Shown here in pieces: positions 63,275 through 64,000 of a DNA stretch of 64,000 nt. Within the stretch, counting starts at the first letter, position 1; each line of letters opens with the position of its first letter. The notes under the pieces were generated by a model. That model was given only the letters and a program-made list of their open reading frames with translations. It ran no database searches and was not told where the DNA came from. A program made the translations under genes and the position numbers. Source of the stretch: Rhodococcus sp. WMMA185 (GTDB lineage: Bacteria; Actinomycetota; Actinomycetes; Mycobacteriales; Mycobacteriaceae); NCBI RefSeq assembly GCF_001767395.1, contig NZ_CP017014.1, forward strand, positions 3,108,501 to 3,172,500. Direction: 5' to 3'.

Positions 63275-64000
63275 GTGCGCTTCGACGGGAGCCCGATAGA
63301 CGGCGGGATGTGCTTGGTCGAAATCCTTTGACGGAACACCCAATACGTCCAACCCTGGTAGATCAGCACCACCGGGGTGAGGAATGCCGCGGCCCACGTC
63401 ATCACAGTCAACGTGTAGTGACTCGACGAGGCGTTGTAGATCGTCAGGTTGTAAGCGGCATCGATCGTGGACGGCATGACGTTGGGGAACAACGAACCGA
63501 ACAGCAGGGCAACCGCACCGACGACGGCGACCGACGTGAGCAGGAAGGCCCATCCCTCACGCTCGGCGCGAGTGAACGCGACGACCCCGAGGAGCGCAGC
63601 GGCGGCGGCCAAGACCAGAATCCAGGTCCAGCCCTTGCCGTAGGCCAACTGGGTCCACAACACGAATCCCCCCGCGACCGGGACGGCGGGCACAGCCAAC
63701 CGCGATGCCAGCGTGACAGCATCCGCTCGTACATCGTCCGCCGTCTTCAGGGCCAGGAACACCGCACCGTGCAACGCGAAGACGAGAGCCGTCGTGAGAC
63801 CGCCCAGCAGTGCGTAGGGGTTGAGCAGATCGAGGAAGCTCGAGGTGACCTGCTTGTCGGCGTCGATCTCAACGCCCCGCACGATGTTCGCGAATGCGAC
63901 GCCCCACAGCACGGCGGGCACCCACGAACCGAAGACGATGCCCCAGTCGCAACGTCGTCGCCACGTGTCGTCGTCGATCTTGCCGCGGTACTCGATGGCG
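63271..64000 (-). CDS. cydB: Cytochrome bd ubiquinol oxidase subunit II (CydB), 5' end outside window
   Basis: The frame is open from the right-hand edge (AIEYRGKIDDDTWRRRCDWG then IVFGSWVPAVLWGVAFANIVRGV) to the stop at 63271, about 242 residues. It shows the CydB segments PYALLGGLTTALVFALHGAVFLALKT, FLTSVAVVGAVALLFGSLFPNVMPSTI and VVLIYQGWTYWVFRQRI. It is the second subunit of the high-affinity oxygen reductase used at low oxygen. cydA should lie just beyond the window. Confidence 0.95.
   Translation of the reverse strand, partial: AIEYRGKIDDDTWRRRCDWGIVFGSWVPAVLWGVAFANIVRGVEIDADKQVTSSFLDLLNPYALLGGLTTALVFALHGAVFLALKTADDVRADAVTLASRLAVPAVPVAGGFVLWTQLAYGKGWTWILVLAAAAALLGVVAFTRAEREGWAFLLTSVAVVGAVALLFGSLFPNVMPSTIDAAYNLTIYNASSSHYTLTVMTWAAAFLTPVVLIYQGWTYWVFRQRISTKHIPPSIGLPSKRT

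Overview
The window is high-GC actinobacterial chromosome, most likely Rhodococcus or a close mycolic-acid-bearing relative. The reasons are mycothiol synthase (mshD), an LmeA-type lipoprotein-like protein, a DesA acyl-ACP desaturase, an LCP ligase, a KstR-like regulator, a gamma-butyrolactone-receptor-type regulator, and a 43.9-58.5 kb block whose gene content matches the Mycobacterium tuberculosis Rv0813c-Rv0824c neighbourhood. No insertion sequence, prophage, CRISPR array or rRNA gene was seen. Many genes have a TANNNT -10 box 6-7 bases before the start codon, so leaderless transcripts look common.

1-12 kb: 3' part of an ECF41 sigma factor facing its usual carboxymuconolactone-decarboxylase partner; dapC-type aminotransferase plus AraC regulator; a small membrane protein plus PepSY protein; LysE exporter divergent from ectoine hydroxylase ectD; an MMPL transporter; alkB under a LexA-like box; aroG (DAHP synthase) read leftwards behind a putative aromatic leader peptide and attenuator. 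12-17 kb: metE; a CoA-transferase/HMG-CoA-lyase pair; a DIP1984-family protein.

17-35 kb: a decayed MFS gene; a ClpC-like chaperone behind an HspR-type HAIR box; a flavin monooxygenase and SDR divergent from ohrR-ohr; another SDR; a secreted CocE-type hydrolase; an unusual pseudouridine-synthase/CYTH/CHAD fusion; two tandem universal stress proteins; a YbhN-like membrane protein; a KstR-like regulator; tRNA-Phe, tRNA-Asp and tRNA-Glu; a gamma-butyrolactone-receptor-like regulator with an AT-rich operator-like region; an orphan promoter-hairpin; tRNA-Lys.

35.8-43.7 kb is the most accessory-looking part. Two divergent secreted proteins (one with pentapeptide repeats) share a glycine-zipper C-terminal tail and a homologous 3' UTR/terminator. 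Then come an MHS transporter with a small membrane protein, and a urea-transporter-family channel followed by a low-GC DUF1116 (AllG/YlbE-type) gene without its usual partners.

43.9-58.5 kb is a conserved housekeeping block: desA, dusB, lcp, phoU, pstSCAB (with a PHO-type box), mshD-glnR, lmeA, and cysA2-sseC behind a cysteine-rich leader peptide, then a 30-residue membrane peptide and a nitrobindin-like protein. 58.6-64 kb holds a zeta-toxin/ParD-like antitoxin pair and the 3' part of cydB followed by cydD and cydC, all leftward.
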